Made by a program: the position numbers and the translations under genes
Notes under the pieces: model-generated
What the model was told of the DNA's origin: nothing
Seen by the model: only the letters and a program-made list of their open reading frames with translations
The model's database searches: none
Shown: positions 48,801 to 57,904 of the stretch, in pieces
How positions within the stretch are numbered: the stretch's first letter is position 1
Layout of the letters: every line of letters begins with the position of its first letter
Assembly: GCA_026419785.1 (NCBI GenBank)
Contig: JAODTK010001998.1
Location: 1 to 64,000 of the forward strand
Reading direction: 5' to 3'
DNA length: 64,000 nucleotides
Origin: Sclerodactyla briareus
Taxonomy: Eukaryota > Echinodermata > Holothuroidea > Dendrochirotida > Sclerodactylidae

Positions 48801-51800
48801 CTGATTAGTAAAATGGGGTAATTGTTAGTAATAAAATGTCATGTTCCGCAATATTAAGGTTAGATTTGAATCACAATATTAGTAATGTATACATCTACTG
48901 GCCTATCTATGTAGGAAGCACGAACCCTGTTGATGCTTTTCTCACGATTAGGGCTCAGACACATGAATCAGGTTTTACTCAATGCTATGGTATTCTATAT
49001 CCAACGTAGGATATGTGATATTAGGCATATTTATGGCTTTTTTTTCATTCCTAATTGGCGGGAGTGCCGATGCATCTATAAAGCAGTCACGTGTGACGTG
49101 CGTGTGTGTGCTTGTGTGTGTATGTTTGTTTGCGTATGTGTGTAATGCTTACTTTCGATCAAGCTAACTCCAACATGCCTACTCTGGTGGAGATCAAACT
49201 TGGTAGGTTTTTTCCCCATAACCAGCCGATGCACGCCATTTATTTTTTATGGGTTAATTTTGGTAAAAAAGTGGGAACCGGTAAAAATTTACTATTTTGG
49301 GCAGGTTTACCTCGTAATCAGGCCAACATGCCTGGCGGGATTAGGTTGAAACTTAGTAGGTGTACTTCCCATGATGAGTACATGAACGCTATTTATTGTT
49401 CTATGAGTAGGGAGTCAATCTTGGGGGAAAAGTGGAAACTTGTATAACTCTCGAAACCTCTAATATTCTGGTATTTTGGGTAATTTGACCTTGTAATCAG
49501 GCCCCCATGCCTAAGCCAGATCATTGTTGAAACTTGGTGGATGGGTTCCCCATGGTGAGTACACGAGCGATGCATTTCCTGCCCAGTCTTCTCTTTCGCT
49601 GATGACACTAGCCTGTCAACTGGTTTAAATTACCCTTCTAATTGCCTCACGAAACGCAGGCAAACTGCTGGCCTTCTTACCGAACGCGGTCCTATGCGGT
49701 AACCTAATGGGGTGGTGGTGATAATTGGTCAGGTATTTCGGGATTCCAAGAGGATGCTGGGGGGGATAGCTCATCATCCTTAGTAGTCAGGGGCTGTGAT
49801 CAAAGCATTCGCCCAACTTCTTTTGAAGGTTCCGACCTGAGATTCTTAGATTCTATAGTTCTTTTTGGCATGCGTCTGACTCTGATCTTAGCTGGAAATC
49901 CCATATTGTAGATATTGCCAAGCGGGCCTCCCAGAAACTTGGTTTCCTTTTCCGCTATCGAAACCACTTTGAGCCTGTTCATCTGTTGGGACTCTTTAAA
50001 GCACATATTCGCCCCCAGCTGTTCCCACGTTTGGGGAGGAGCCCTCCGACAGTCATTGAAATCTTCGATAAGATACAGTCCAAGGCTATCAGTTTCATTG
50101 GAGATGATTCTTTGACTTCTTCTCTGCAGGGTCTTGCACACCGTAGATGTGTCGCAGCTCTCTCCCTTTCTATCGCTACATCTTTGGGCATTGCTCCTCT
50201 GAGCTGAGCTCTATCACGCCCCAACCTTTCGTCCCATCCCGGGAAACTCGCTGACACATGCACCCTTTTTTTTTGCATTCTGCAGCCCGCTCTGTTTCTC
50301 ATTCTTCCTCATTCGTTGTCAGAACCTCTCGCATTTGGAATGCTTTGCCATCTGTCTGCTTTCCCTCTTCCTACAATCTTCAACTTTTCAAGTCTAGAAT
50401 CAACAAGCTGTCGCTCGCTACTCTTTCATAGCTCTTTCATTCCTTTCTCAAGCGGGCCTCGTCATAGGTTTTAAGCCTTTGCCCATCTTGCGCCCAGAAA
50501 AAAGGGTATTTTTACTTTATAAGCATACCTGGCCAAATCCAGTTCGAACTTGGTGAGTCTGTTTTCTCATGAGGAGTAGATGAAGGCTATTCATTCCATT
50601 GTAAATGTAGTCAGTTTGGGGGGAAACGTGAGGAAGATTTTGGTATTTTCGGTACTTTGACCTTGTAATCAGTCTAAGTCCAACATGCCTGGCCATGTGC
50701 AGTTGAAACTTGGTGGGTGTGCTTCCCATGATGAGTACGAGCGCTTCTTATTTTTATGTGAGTCGGGAGTCAATTTGGGGGGAAAGGTAGAAGCTTGTAA
50801 AACTCTGGTATTTTGGGTGATTTATCTCTTTATATCCATTTAATTCCTCTGATAAGTGTCAATGGATGCTATTGATCTCAGAATTAGTATGTGGGATTTT
50901 AAAGGGAAAATGGTTTCTCAGTTTCTCATGGAGCCTACTGGTGTATTGATACTATTGTCCACATTTGGCAGAGAGTAATGTCATGAGAGATTGAGAACTT
51001 GAACACACCCATACAATATTTTTGAGGATCACTAAGCCTTCTGTTTGTTCTGGTTTTATATATTCACTCGTGGGATTTAGCACTTTTAGCACATTTTAGC
51101 ACCAGTCTTCTTTCTTGCAGTAGCAACGATACAGTAGTAGAGCTCGTACCGAGGAATGTCAACTTGATAACGGCCTTGTATCCCGTCCGGGAAGACTATC
51201 CATGTAAGGTATGGTATGCTTGCCTTCAATATCTGATCGTATTCAAGTGGTAAATAACTGGTTTCCACTGACGTACCCAGAGCGCTTCAGGATTTACCCG
51301 GACCACAGGCTTAGGCGGTCTAGGCAGATAACCCAGACCTAATTTGACTATTAGAAACGTATCAACAAATGTTCCCTAATATCTATTGGCAGCCATCGTG
51401 CGAGAAACATTACAGTAAAATTGCAATGTTGTCTATCAGGCGAGTACGAGAGATTTGTTCGGGGGGGGGGGGGGGGGGTTTGAGTCGGAACCCAAGGGAG
51501 TGCGCCCCATGATTGCCTCACCCCACTATTGGCAATACAGTGCATTTATGAGCCCCTAGACACATCTGCTGCAATATGCTAAATAACAGCTGAGAACCTC
51601 AGGCTGAACTGCGAAGAAAATCAGTTTTTTGTTCAAAAAATGATCGTCACTTGGTTTGGTGGGGGGGGGTTCCTGCCAACACCCCCCCCCCGCCCCACCC
51701 TCCCCTCCCGTGGGTACGCCCCTGTTGTTATATTGATTTTATCCAATAATATCAAAATATTAATTTAAACAACACAAAAATGAAATTCTCTTGTACACAT

Positions 51801-54296
51801 GGTGGCGCACCAACTATAGACATTTTTATTGTTTCTAAAAAAACTTATTCTTATAACCTTTGGAAGCCTTTCTACAAATTTCAAGGATAATACTGGTGTC
51901 CTCTCAACGAATCAGTGAATATCAGATTCGTTTCCTTCTACAGTTATGGAGGGGCCTATGAAAGAACTGATTTACAAATCTACGAATGCTGTTGCCAATC
52001 GGGTATCTTTCTCTCTAATGGCATGTCACACAACTGGCCCCCAAGGCAATTTCCGTTTTCAACAGATTTTGAATGTTCTCAACGCCTCTTCTCGGTATTG
52101 ATCTTCGCTACTTATTTTGAACACTCCTGCCCCTATTCATTTACCAACAGGTGGTTAATTTTCGAAGAGATGACAGAATTAAAAAGCCTGTATTATCTGG
52201 ACGAAATGAAGTATTGTTATCTTTCGTCAATGGAAATTCATCGAGCTATCTACATAACGGCATTGAAGTGAGTAACTACTGACTCATTCTTAATATGCAA
52301 TACTATATTCTTTGGTCTCATTAATAAATGTTAAAATCGTGGGAATTATTTTGTGTTGGGAAGGCATGGGTCATAATGACCCCTCTGATTAGTAGATGGG
52401 TGGGGAGACAAAAAGGCATGGTCCCTATGACCCCCCTGATTAGTAGATGGGTGGGTAGACAAAGGAATGGTCCATAAAGGACCCCTCTGATTAGTAGATG
52501 GGAGTAATACAAAGGCTGGTCCCATAATGACCCCCCTGCCTTAGTAATGGGTGCGGATACAAAACGGCAATGGTCCATAAAGGACCCCTCTGATTAGTAG
52601 ATGGGTGGGAAACAATTGCCAGAGTTCTTAAAAATTTACAAACACGCTCTCGAACCATTACATGAATTAACGAAGGTTCCGTTATTTCCAAGCCACGAAC
52701 TTTCTTTCTTCGAAAAAATATGGAAACACCGCTTGCCCCGCCTCCTATGCCTTACCGTTGAGGCATTTGACAAATACAACAGTGCCGAGCAGAACCGGGA
52801 GCTAAATTGCTGTTTGCCTAAGTATACTAGTATTCGTGGCCTGGTAATCGAAACTGACAACAATCAAGTGACCACACGTGGCAAAATTGAACCTGTAGCG
52901 ACTAATGACCATCATGTCGTGTCATAAACAAACCAAGTTACTAATGGTAATCAAGAGCGTGTGCAGTAATCACTAGTTTTGCCCATCCGAATCGTGCTAA
53001 CAATGATGTGGTTTTTCATATATTTATTATCACTTCCACCGTTAGCAAATCAAAATCACAAGAGGGCAATCCCCGGAGTTTGCAGGATCTCATCGGCAAA
53101 TGTGGAACTATTCATTTGTTTCTACATGCTACCTTTCGCGAGTTGCAAATGAACACGATATATCAAAATAGAACAATTTATGGAAACAGCCATTTTCCCC
53201 GAAAAATATTCAAATTCATGGAATTTCAGTAATTTAGAGCCTAAATGCTGGGAAACCTTTTCTTTCGATACTTTGTACCCTCTTCTGAAATTTGGACTCA
53301 TTCAGTCCTCCCCAACTCTAAAATACCAAAGCAAAAATGAACATAGTCAGAAATTCTCAAATTTGGAAAAAAAATTATTTTTTCCCCCCCTAACATGCCA
53401 TTTCTGGTAATTTTGGGCTGATTTCATGAGAAAAGTTGTTTATGTGTGCCTTTTTTCCCTTGCAAAGTTTGAATCATCAAGAGCCATTGGCATACTGATA
53501 CTGATCTTGAACATATGAAAAACTTTTAAAAAAAAGGAGAATTGCCTGCCCCAAAATTTCTTTTTTACCTCCTAAATTCCCCAATTTTGATTAGTTTCAG
53601 CTAATTTTGAGAGCAATTATGTTTAGTGACTATTCAAGCGTGTGCGAAATTTCACTTTGTTCAGCCACTCCAAAAGGAAAAAAAAAACATCAAAAATATG
53701 CGGACACGCAAAACGCACACACACACACACACGCAAACACCAAAAGGACACGTTCAAGTGCCCTCATTGCTGGATCACCGACACATGGGTACCCCACCAA
53801 TGGGTACCCCTTCAGGATGTTCCAAAACCACATATGGTTACCATAGCACCGTTGTATGGCAACAGCAAACAGTAAATATAGGTGAAATGGCAAAGACTAC
53901 TACAATATTCATCGGCCCTCGGGACGATGAGTAAAACAATAGAATCGCCCGTTACTTGGTTATAGCAACTCAGGACGCTTTTCGTGTAGATACTCCATTT
54001 CATCGTTAATTACCCTTTGTTCTCAATACCGTACGTTCAGACGAGTAGGACTACCAAAATTATCATGCGTGATCTTGGGTAATTCTGTCTTGGCAGATTT
54101 ACAACCTTGCGCAATTCACCTGGCATTTTCGTCGTTGTTTGGGTAATGGATCATGGACGCTGTGTACGTATAGCTGTTTTAGTAGCTCCATCTGAAATTA
54201 TTTTCTACCAAGGTATTGATCTCTCCAGTTGATTTGATTGCGGTTGAACGGAGCGACAGGATCACCTACTTTCAAGGGAAAATGGCAGTGAATACG
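39728..54296 (+). CDS. CatSper epsilon/delta-type subunit gene, multi-exon (span)
   Basis: Thirteen exons can be chained; every testable junction keeps phase, apart from two exons with a frameshift. From recall of the family, the product resembles the CatSper epsilon/delta extracellular region: beta-propeller strands such as LYFLFESGCLIYMTTDG, VNDFIFWNDNMLFYSDHK, IFVQLSSGALYSG and FLVCDFSGSVYSVCC, plus a Cys pair (CVCTNC) followed by WTKLPFW. CatSper auxiliary subunits are single-pass membrane proteins of the sperm flagellum that form the extracellular canopy of a calcium channel. No N-terminal signal exon or C-terminal Ig-like, stem and membrane exons are securely placed. Apparent frameshifts lie in the exons at 45783 and 54097, so this is a working gene with assembly errors or a recent pseudogene. 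Another propeller protein cannot be excluded. Confidence 0.55.
40048..40093 (+). CDS. CatSper-type gene, exon 2
   Basis: Strong acceptor TCTCCTCTGTTTTCAG, donor AATAT|GTACGT. 46 bp; joins phase 1 to phase 2 and reads FGKPQFKWRINAYN. Both neighbours match in phase. Confidence 0.6.
41919..41988 (+). CDS. CatSper-type gene, exon 3
   Basis: Acceptor TTTATATATAG|G, donor GCTCAG|GTGAGTAAT. Phase 2 in, phase 0 out. Reads YDVLFNTRRVQTLIGCCAIF then LAQ. Confidence 0.6.
42343..42421 (+). CDS. CatSper-type gene, exon 4
   Basis: Acceptor CCCAGATAG|ATATTGG is used because an upstream TAG blocks the frame from the stronger CACAG 12 bp earlier. Donor ACTGATG|GTACATT. Phase 0 in, 1 out. Reads ILDCAFTPDQLYFLFESGCL, a propeller-strand-like pattern. 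Confidence 0.55.
42791..42858 (+). CDS. CatSper-type gene, exon 5
   Basis: Acceptor TGTGTTCCAACAG|G, donor TCTGAT|GTGAGTATC. Phase 1 in, 0 out. Reads SEDEAISSSKGKPSCSPTSI, a hydrophilic loop. Confidence 0.6.
43047..43094 (+). CDS. CatSper-type gene, exon 6 (48 bp)
   Basis: Acceptor CATATTTCTAG, donor AGTTCA|GTAAGACAT. Symmetric phase 0. Reads EETKACLPASNIPTSS. A skippable mini-exon in a loop. Confidence 0.55.
43415..43531 (+). CDS. CatSper-type gene, exon 7
   Basis: Acceptor TTTTTTCCTCCCATCCCTGCAG and donor AACTAC|GTAAGTATT are both near consensus. Phase 0/0, 39 codons, reading AVIAWNEYRLFMIDVRNT and ending VTNENNY. Confidence 0.75.
44076..44805. mobile_element. Non-autonomous hAT MITE in a CatSper-type intron
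   Basis: Left terminus CAGTGTTACCAGTGGGATTT and inverted right terminus CAGCGTTGCCAGACCTCAGG match over their first ~11 bases and at the following GATTTTTCC(C). Subterminal CCCAAGA repeats occur at both ends. Flanking 8 bp GCTTACCC and GCTACCCC are an imperfect target duplication. No transposase frame inside. Confidence 0.75.
45185..45295 (+). repeat. X-box-containing dispersed repeat, copy 2
   Basis: GTCGCCATAGCAACG, then GGGGGTACCCTG, GGAGTACCC and a GTGTGTGAGTGTGT tract. Same order as 39150 and inverted 53715. Confidence 0.45.
45405..45480 (-). mobile_element. tRNA-derived SINE head or tRNA pseudogene
   Basis: On the minus strand, TTGGCACAGTCAGTAGAGCG is an A-box/D-arm and GGTTCGAATCC a perfect B box. 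The T stem and anticodon stem do not form standard 5-bp helices with 7-nt loops, so this is not a functional tRNA. No tail was defined. Confidence 0.6.
45783..45938 (+). CDS. CatSper-type gene, exon 8 (apparent frameshift)
   Basis: Acceptor GTAACCCTTTCAAG, donor TCTTCTC|GTGAGTCAC. It enters in phase 0 reading MDAAFTPGSVTVCVCTNC, but this frame hits TAG at 45921. The exon is 156 bp, whereas phase 0-to-1 needs 3n+1. The tail in the next frame reads HEWTKLPFWIEDPSS and joins exon 9 in phase. A one-base loss (or two-base gain) between about 45885 and 45905 explains this. Confidence 0.6.
46677..46762 (+). CDS. CatSper-type gene, exon 9
   Basis: Acceptor TTTGTTTTTCTTTATGCAG, donor CACAAG|GTACGGTAG. 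Phase 1 in, 0 out. Reads SFGMEAYTGGVNDFIFWNDN then MLFYSDHK, a strand followed by a turn as in propeller blades. Confidence 0.75.
47473..47706 (+). CDS. CatSper-type gene, exon 10
   Basis: Acceptor AATCCTTCTTCAG, donor ATACAC|GTAAGCAAT. Phase 0/0, 78 codons, the longest clean exon but one. Reads EKVVASTHGRMTTCWHYIIH, then DAIEDVQVCRSGDIFVQLSS and GALYSGNMENRAVIH. The D-x-x-V ... GDIF ... LY-G pattern resembles the last propeller blade of CatSper delta/epsilon as I recall it. Confidence 0.8.
48687..48760 (+). CDS. CatSper-type gene, exon 11
   Basis: Acceptor TTTCCCTTCCATCAG, donor ATAGA|GTAAGTACA. Phase 0 in, 2 out. Reads ISNLRNNSFLVCDFSGSVYS then VCCI. Confidence 0.78.
49150..50860 (+). repeat. 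Tandem array, ~150-180 bp unit, interrupted by a LINE
   Basis: Units share CCAACATGCCT, GTTGAAACTTGGTGG.TG, TTCCCCATGATGAGTAC, GGAGTCAAT.TTGGGGG and ACTTGTAAAACTCT...GGTATTTTGGG. Anchors lie near 49170, 49325, 49505, then 50523 and 50690. Positions 49590-50505 are foreign LINE sequence. The AAACTTGGTGGGT core is shared with Helitron copy 2 (38070). Confidence 0.7.
49590..50505 (+). pseudogene. LINE (Jockey/CR1-group) RT 3' fragment
   Basis: SFADDTSL at 49592 is the RT FADD catalytic box. After deletions come SWKSHIVDIAKRASQKLGFL and FRYRNHFEPVHLLGLFKAHI near 49900, then in another frame CSHVWGGA near 50020, IFDKIQSKAISFIGDDSLT, LAHRRCVAALSL near 50140, and a frame-broken FVRTSRIWNALP-like segment near 50310. 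This is the usual C-terminal layout of these LINEs. It sits precisely within the satellite array. Confidence 0.8.
51460..51725 (+). repeat. Poly-G repeat family, copy 3
   Basis: Begins in a G18 tract, then TTTGAGTCGGAACCCAAGGG, ATTGCCTCACC, CTATTGGCAATA, CATCTGCTGCAATATGC, CTGAACTGCG, GTCACTTGG-TTTGG-G10, CCCCCCCC and GGGTACGCCCCTG. It lies inside a CatSper-type intron. Confidence 0.8.
51944..52267 (+). CDS. CatSper-type gene, exon 12 (324 bp)
   Basis: Acceptor TTCGTTTCCTTCTACAG, donor TTGAA|GTGAGTAAC. Phase 2 in and 2 out. It is fully open in the joined frame and Cys/aromatic rich: YERTDLQIYECCCQSGIFL, MSHNWPPRQFPFSTDFECSQ, CPYSFTNRWLIFEEMTELKS and YCYLSSMEIHRAIYITAL. A 108-codon exon without stops in the required phase is strong support for the chain. 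Confidence 0.75.
52360..52608 (+). repeat. ~50 bp minisatellite, five units
   Basis: Units of GGTC(C)ATAA.GACCCCTCTGATTAGTAG then ATGGGTGGG.AGACAAA, with point changes. Confidence 0.85.
52609..52927 (+). CDS. Unexplained intronic ORF (~100 codons)
   Basis: An open frame runs directly out of the minisatellite to TAA at 52925-52927. It reads LPEFLKIYKHALEPLHELTK, ELSFFEKIWKHRLPRLLCLT, VEAFDKYNSAEQNRELNCCL and RGLVIETDNNQVTTRGKIEP. A potential acceptor AATTGCCAG lies at 52612-52620. Composition looks protein-coding, but it is not in phase with a known CatSper segment and ends with its own stop. It may be the 3' exon of a nested gene, an alternative terminal exon, or a transposon-derived ORF. 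Confidence 0.4.
53715..53875 (-). repeat. X-box-containing dispersed repeat, copy 3
   Basis: Reverse complement reads TGTTGCCATACAACGGTGCT, ATGGTAACC, GGGGTACCCATTGG, GGGGTACCCATGTG and then GTGTGTGTGTGTGTGTGCG. Confidence 0.5.
54097..54296 (+). CDS. CatSper-type gene, exon 13 (apparent frameshift)
   Basis: Acceptor TCTGTCTTGGCAG joins exon 12 in phase 2 and reads FTTLRNSPGIFVVVWVMDHG then RCVRIAVLVAPSEIIFYQ. The frame meets TGA about 54225. The next frame continues SPVDLIAVERSDRITYFQGK to the donor AATACG|GTAAGC. One extra base in CTCTCC near 54222 would explain this. An alternative is a donor at CCAAG|GTATTG (54213). Confidence 0.6.
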
Positions 54297-54478
54297 GTAA
54301 GCAAAAATTCCAACTACAAACAGAAAAATCTCGCCGAAATACATGATGATGATGATCCCCCTCCCCTAAGAGCTGCCACACGACAGAGGCTCCGCGCACA
54401 CATTAGGTTCCTACTTTTGTTCATGTGAAGATATGCCTTGCTCAGAAAACACTCGGCTGAAAAAAATCAGGCTTGGCT

Positions 54479-54555
54479 TGGGTTGCATCTGCAATCGTTG
54501 ACCACCATTGGGAGGAGTGTTAGTGCTGCCAACTGAGCTAAACGGCCCCTAGGAA
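54479..54555 (-). mobile_element. tRNA-derived SINE or tRNA pseudogene
   Basis: On the minus strand GTTTAGCTCAGTTGGCAGCA is a canonical D-arm/A-box; the B box is degraded to GATTGCAGATGCAACCC. CA-rich sequence precedes it. It is not a functional tRNA. Confidence 0.55.
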
Positions 54556-54789
54556 ACAGCGATGAAAAAACGCACACGAACAGCATACACACACACATAC
54601 ACAACCACACACCCACAGTAAAACACCAAATAACACACATAAACACCTGCCTACAGACATACATACATTACACTATATATAAAAACACCAAAAGCCGGGT
54701 CTGGGTGTTACAAGATCCAGAAGCCACTTCCTGAACAATAGTTTTCCTCACTGAATAACGCTAACCCTAATCAATACTTTGATCCACGT

Positions 54790-56240
54790 GGGGCTCACAA
54801 TGGAGTCTTGATAATAACAGGCATCCAATCATGAATCAGCTACCACATCCCCCCAACGCAACGATATTTCCAGCCTACCGACGAAACATAGGTTGCTTTC
54901 TTGTCTGAAACACACTGTATGAAAATAGCTAGGAATGGACAGGGGTAACTCTGAGTTTTTGCATTTGCAAAGTTGTTTAGCCTAGCTTCATTCTGAGAGC
55001 GCTCGTTTTAACCCATGTTATGGTAAACCTGCAGGGACCGATGCCATCAGTAGTAATGGTAAGTTCTCTGGGGGACGATACAATACACGCTGGACGAGCC
55101 GACCGGGTAGTAGCATACAGATGAATCCTCTGCGGACGGTCCTTGGATGAGTCGGACACAGAAACAATGGTAAACAAATCCTTCCATAGTAAACGATTTT
55201 CAAGCCCATCAGTAATAATGATGAGAGCTCCTTAGCAGTTGTTAATGATATAATTTACACCCCCATTTCTTATACAGGATTTTGATGTGAATTACGAAGC
55301 AGTAGGATAGGGATGACCATGGTTAAACACTGTGTTGTATGGTGATCGAGTGACATAGTGGTGGAGAGGAAGTCTTCCATACGTGGTGGCTTAGATCTGA
55401 CATCTTGAAGATAATATATAAAAATTATAGTCGTCATCTAAACCCTTAACTATGCGGACTTTTGAGACTTTCGATCCGACAGCATACAACCAGAGAAAAT
55501 TAGATCTACAGACTACACGCCCCATCAAATGTTTGTATTCAATGACAGCAATTGTGTCATCGAAACCAACATTGCACAAGACTGTGTCGATAATAGGGTG
55601 CTGTGATTTGAAAGGTAGAGACTCGATCTCGGGATCGGGGAAATCTCTCCCCTAAACTTTCTGACTAGCCTAGCCTAGGCGCAGGTTGTTAGGCCAAGAG
55701 CAGGCGCCGATACAAGGTTTTCCAAAGAGGGGGGCTGATTAGTGCTGTACTGTTAGAGTGCAGACAGATCGATCCCTATGTGCGGGCCGGGCAAGCACGA
55801 GCGCGTAGCGTACTAAATTCGAGTACAGACAAGACCGATCCCTCTGTGCGGCAGCGCACATCAAGATCGCGTAGCGCGAAGTCTCTTTGGCGTGGGTCCA
55901 GTGCCCGCCTTAGAGCCCTGGAATATGTAGGACTCCAGATGCTGTATATTGTAATTCTAAGCTCAATTTGGAACATTTTAATTGTGATTTTGGTTGACAG
56001 GATCTAGAACTATTATCATGACCATTCATATAATATTCTGCACATCAAAATAAAGGAGAGGTAATAGTAATAGGCCTATGTCAAGTCATGTCACGTCCGC
56101 CCTTATAATGTAGCTGTAGCCCGGCCCACGTCCTGTGCTAACCGAGAACAAGACCCCAATAGGTGTCGTGTAGCGCCCATCGAGCGCTTCAGCGCGAAGT
56201 CCTTCATCGTGGGCCCAAGACCGCCTCGTGGCCTGGAAGC
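54790..56240 (+). repeat. Direct duplication, copy A (~1.45 kb)
   Basis: Collinear with 59125-60563: CAATCCAATCATGAATC, TTATGGTAAACCTGCAG, GATGAATCCTCTGCGGACGG, TACAGGATTTTGATGT, GACATCTTGAAGATAATATA, CACGCCCCATCAAATG, CCGCCTTAGAGCCCTGGA and others. Differences are mostly one-base indels. Shared acceptors (TTATACAG|GATTTTGATG at 55278) and open stretches occur on both strands (plus: KTVSIIGCCDLK near 55590; minus: YILSSRCQI near 55400), but no protein could be assigned. It ends where the gypsy pol fragment begins. Confidence 0.8.
55850..56235 (+). repeat. GTAGCGC..GCGCGAAGTC sub-repeats at the end of copy A
   Basis: GCGCGTAGCGCGAAGTCTCTT...GTGGGTCCAG and TTGGAACATTTTAATTGTGA at 55850-56040 recur partially at 56160. 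Copy B has three such ~280 bp units (60175, 60475, 60760). Confidence 0.6.
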
Positions 56241-57830
56241 TGTTTGGTTGACGAAACCGTTATTCACTGCAGTAATCGAATGTGATGACGTAAGTGAAAA
56301 TATAAACGAGAGCCAAACTGATGGAGGCCAACAATACAACGAAGACCTAATGCGACACTACCTTCAATTAGTCGCAACAGAAACAATCAATGAAGTCGAA
56401 ATCAACCCTAAACTGTGTGAAATCCCAATTCGATGAAATCACACAGGTCTTGAGGATTTCCAAGATATCCTAACTGGATTGTGCCTAAGGAGACTAAACC
56501 TAATTATGGCATGACATCAAACTAACAACTGATGAGCCTGTGAGGTCAAAACAATACCCCATACCTCATTTCACACACAGGATGCGATCAAAAAGGAGGT
56601 TACTACAATGTTGGAGCTGAACATTATGAACGCTCCAATCCCCATATAGTGTGCCAATTGTAATCGTGAAGAAAAAAAGATAAACTACCAGAGTATGTGT
56701 CGACTATAGGCAACTGAACAGAGTAACCATTTCTCGATGCGGAACCATAGCCAAACCGGAAGCCCCGAGATATATTCTCCAGTGGTGGGTGCCGGAGACA
56801 GTATTTCACGAGGTGGTTAGACCTAAGTAAAGGGTACTACTGGCAGGTTGCCAGGGAAGAGTCTGCTCGACAGTACCTGCATTTTGAAACGCCCGTATGT
56901 GCTTAATTCCAATGCAGGTAATGTGCCGTTCGGGCTTGGTTAACAACGCCCCTGCACATTCACTAGGTGGATGCGTAATGCTGTTGTTCGATCTGACATG
57001 TTGATACGTATGAGACTACTTGTGATCATACGCCAACATGGTACAGTCACATTGAAAACCCTAACCGAGGTTTCAACCGGTGTGAACAAGCTTAATTTGG
57101 CTTGTTACACCTGAGCAAGTTGTAGCGTAAGGTATTGGTGAGCTTAGATTTCCTTGGTCATGTTGTTGGTGAATGAAAATATCGCCCCAGGAAGATAAGA
57201 TTGAGAAATAAGAGCGCGCCACGTCCCAACGAAGAAGCAACTTCGTTCATTCCTTGGATTATCGTGGTACTATAGGAATTTATCCCTAATTATATTCAGC
57301 TATCGCTGCCCCGTTGACTGACAAAACGAAAGGAACAAGGAACCGAACAAAATTGTGTGGGGTCCCATCCAAGATTTGGCATTTGCCACCTAAGAAAAAA
57401 ATTACCCAGTAAGCCGATTTGCATCTCCCAGATTTGTCTCGAATGCTTTGTGTTAAGAACCGATGCTTCAGGTACAGGGCTAGGAACAGTCTTGACAGAT
57501 AACGACAGCGAGCTGTTCCCAGTAAGCGTATGCAGGCCGTAAACTTTTGCGGTCGCGATAAAGCTGTCCAGCGTAATGGAACGAGAGTGTCTTGGAATCA
57601 TATGGGCTCTTGGTAACATTGAAAAGTTCTTGTATGGTCGCCAGTTCGTGTTAACGGATCATGAGCCGTTAGTGGTATCAATGGGCAGAATTCTCGATGA
57701 CGAACAATCTATAATGCGATGGGCATTGTTCTTGCAAACGTACAGAATGAGAATAGAAGCGATCAACGGCTCCGAGAACGTAGTGCGGATTTTCTGAGTA
57801 GGATGGCTACCTCATAATTCCAATGTTAGG
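56236..57830 (+). pseudogene. Ty3/gypsy LTR retrotransposon pol fragment (RT-RNase H)
   Basis: Many frameshifts. Recognisable in order: DEPVRSKQYPIPH (56530), the VDYRQLN-type box near 56700, PFGLVN then FTRWM near 56925-56975, TKKQLRSFLGL (57225), the RNase H start LRTDASGTGLGTVL (57450), ERECLGIIWAL (57580), LTDHEPLV (57650) and ADFLSRMATS then a stop near 57790-57817. No integrase follows, and protease/gag are absent upstream. The frame starts within about ten bases of the end of duplication copy A, so it is truncated there. Confidence 0.85.
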
Positions 57831-57904
57831 TTAAGGTGTACATGTGTAGGTTGTAGGTTTTTTTCAGTTGTATAGTAGTCAAGAAAATGGAACATTTTCT
57901 TTTT

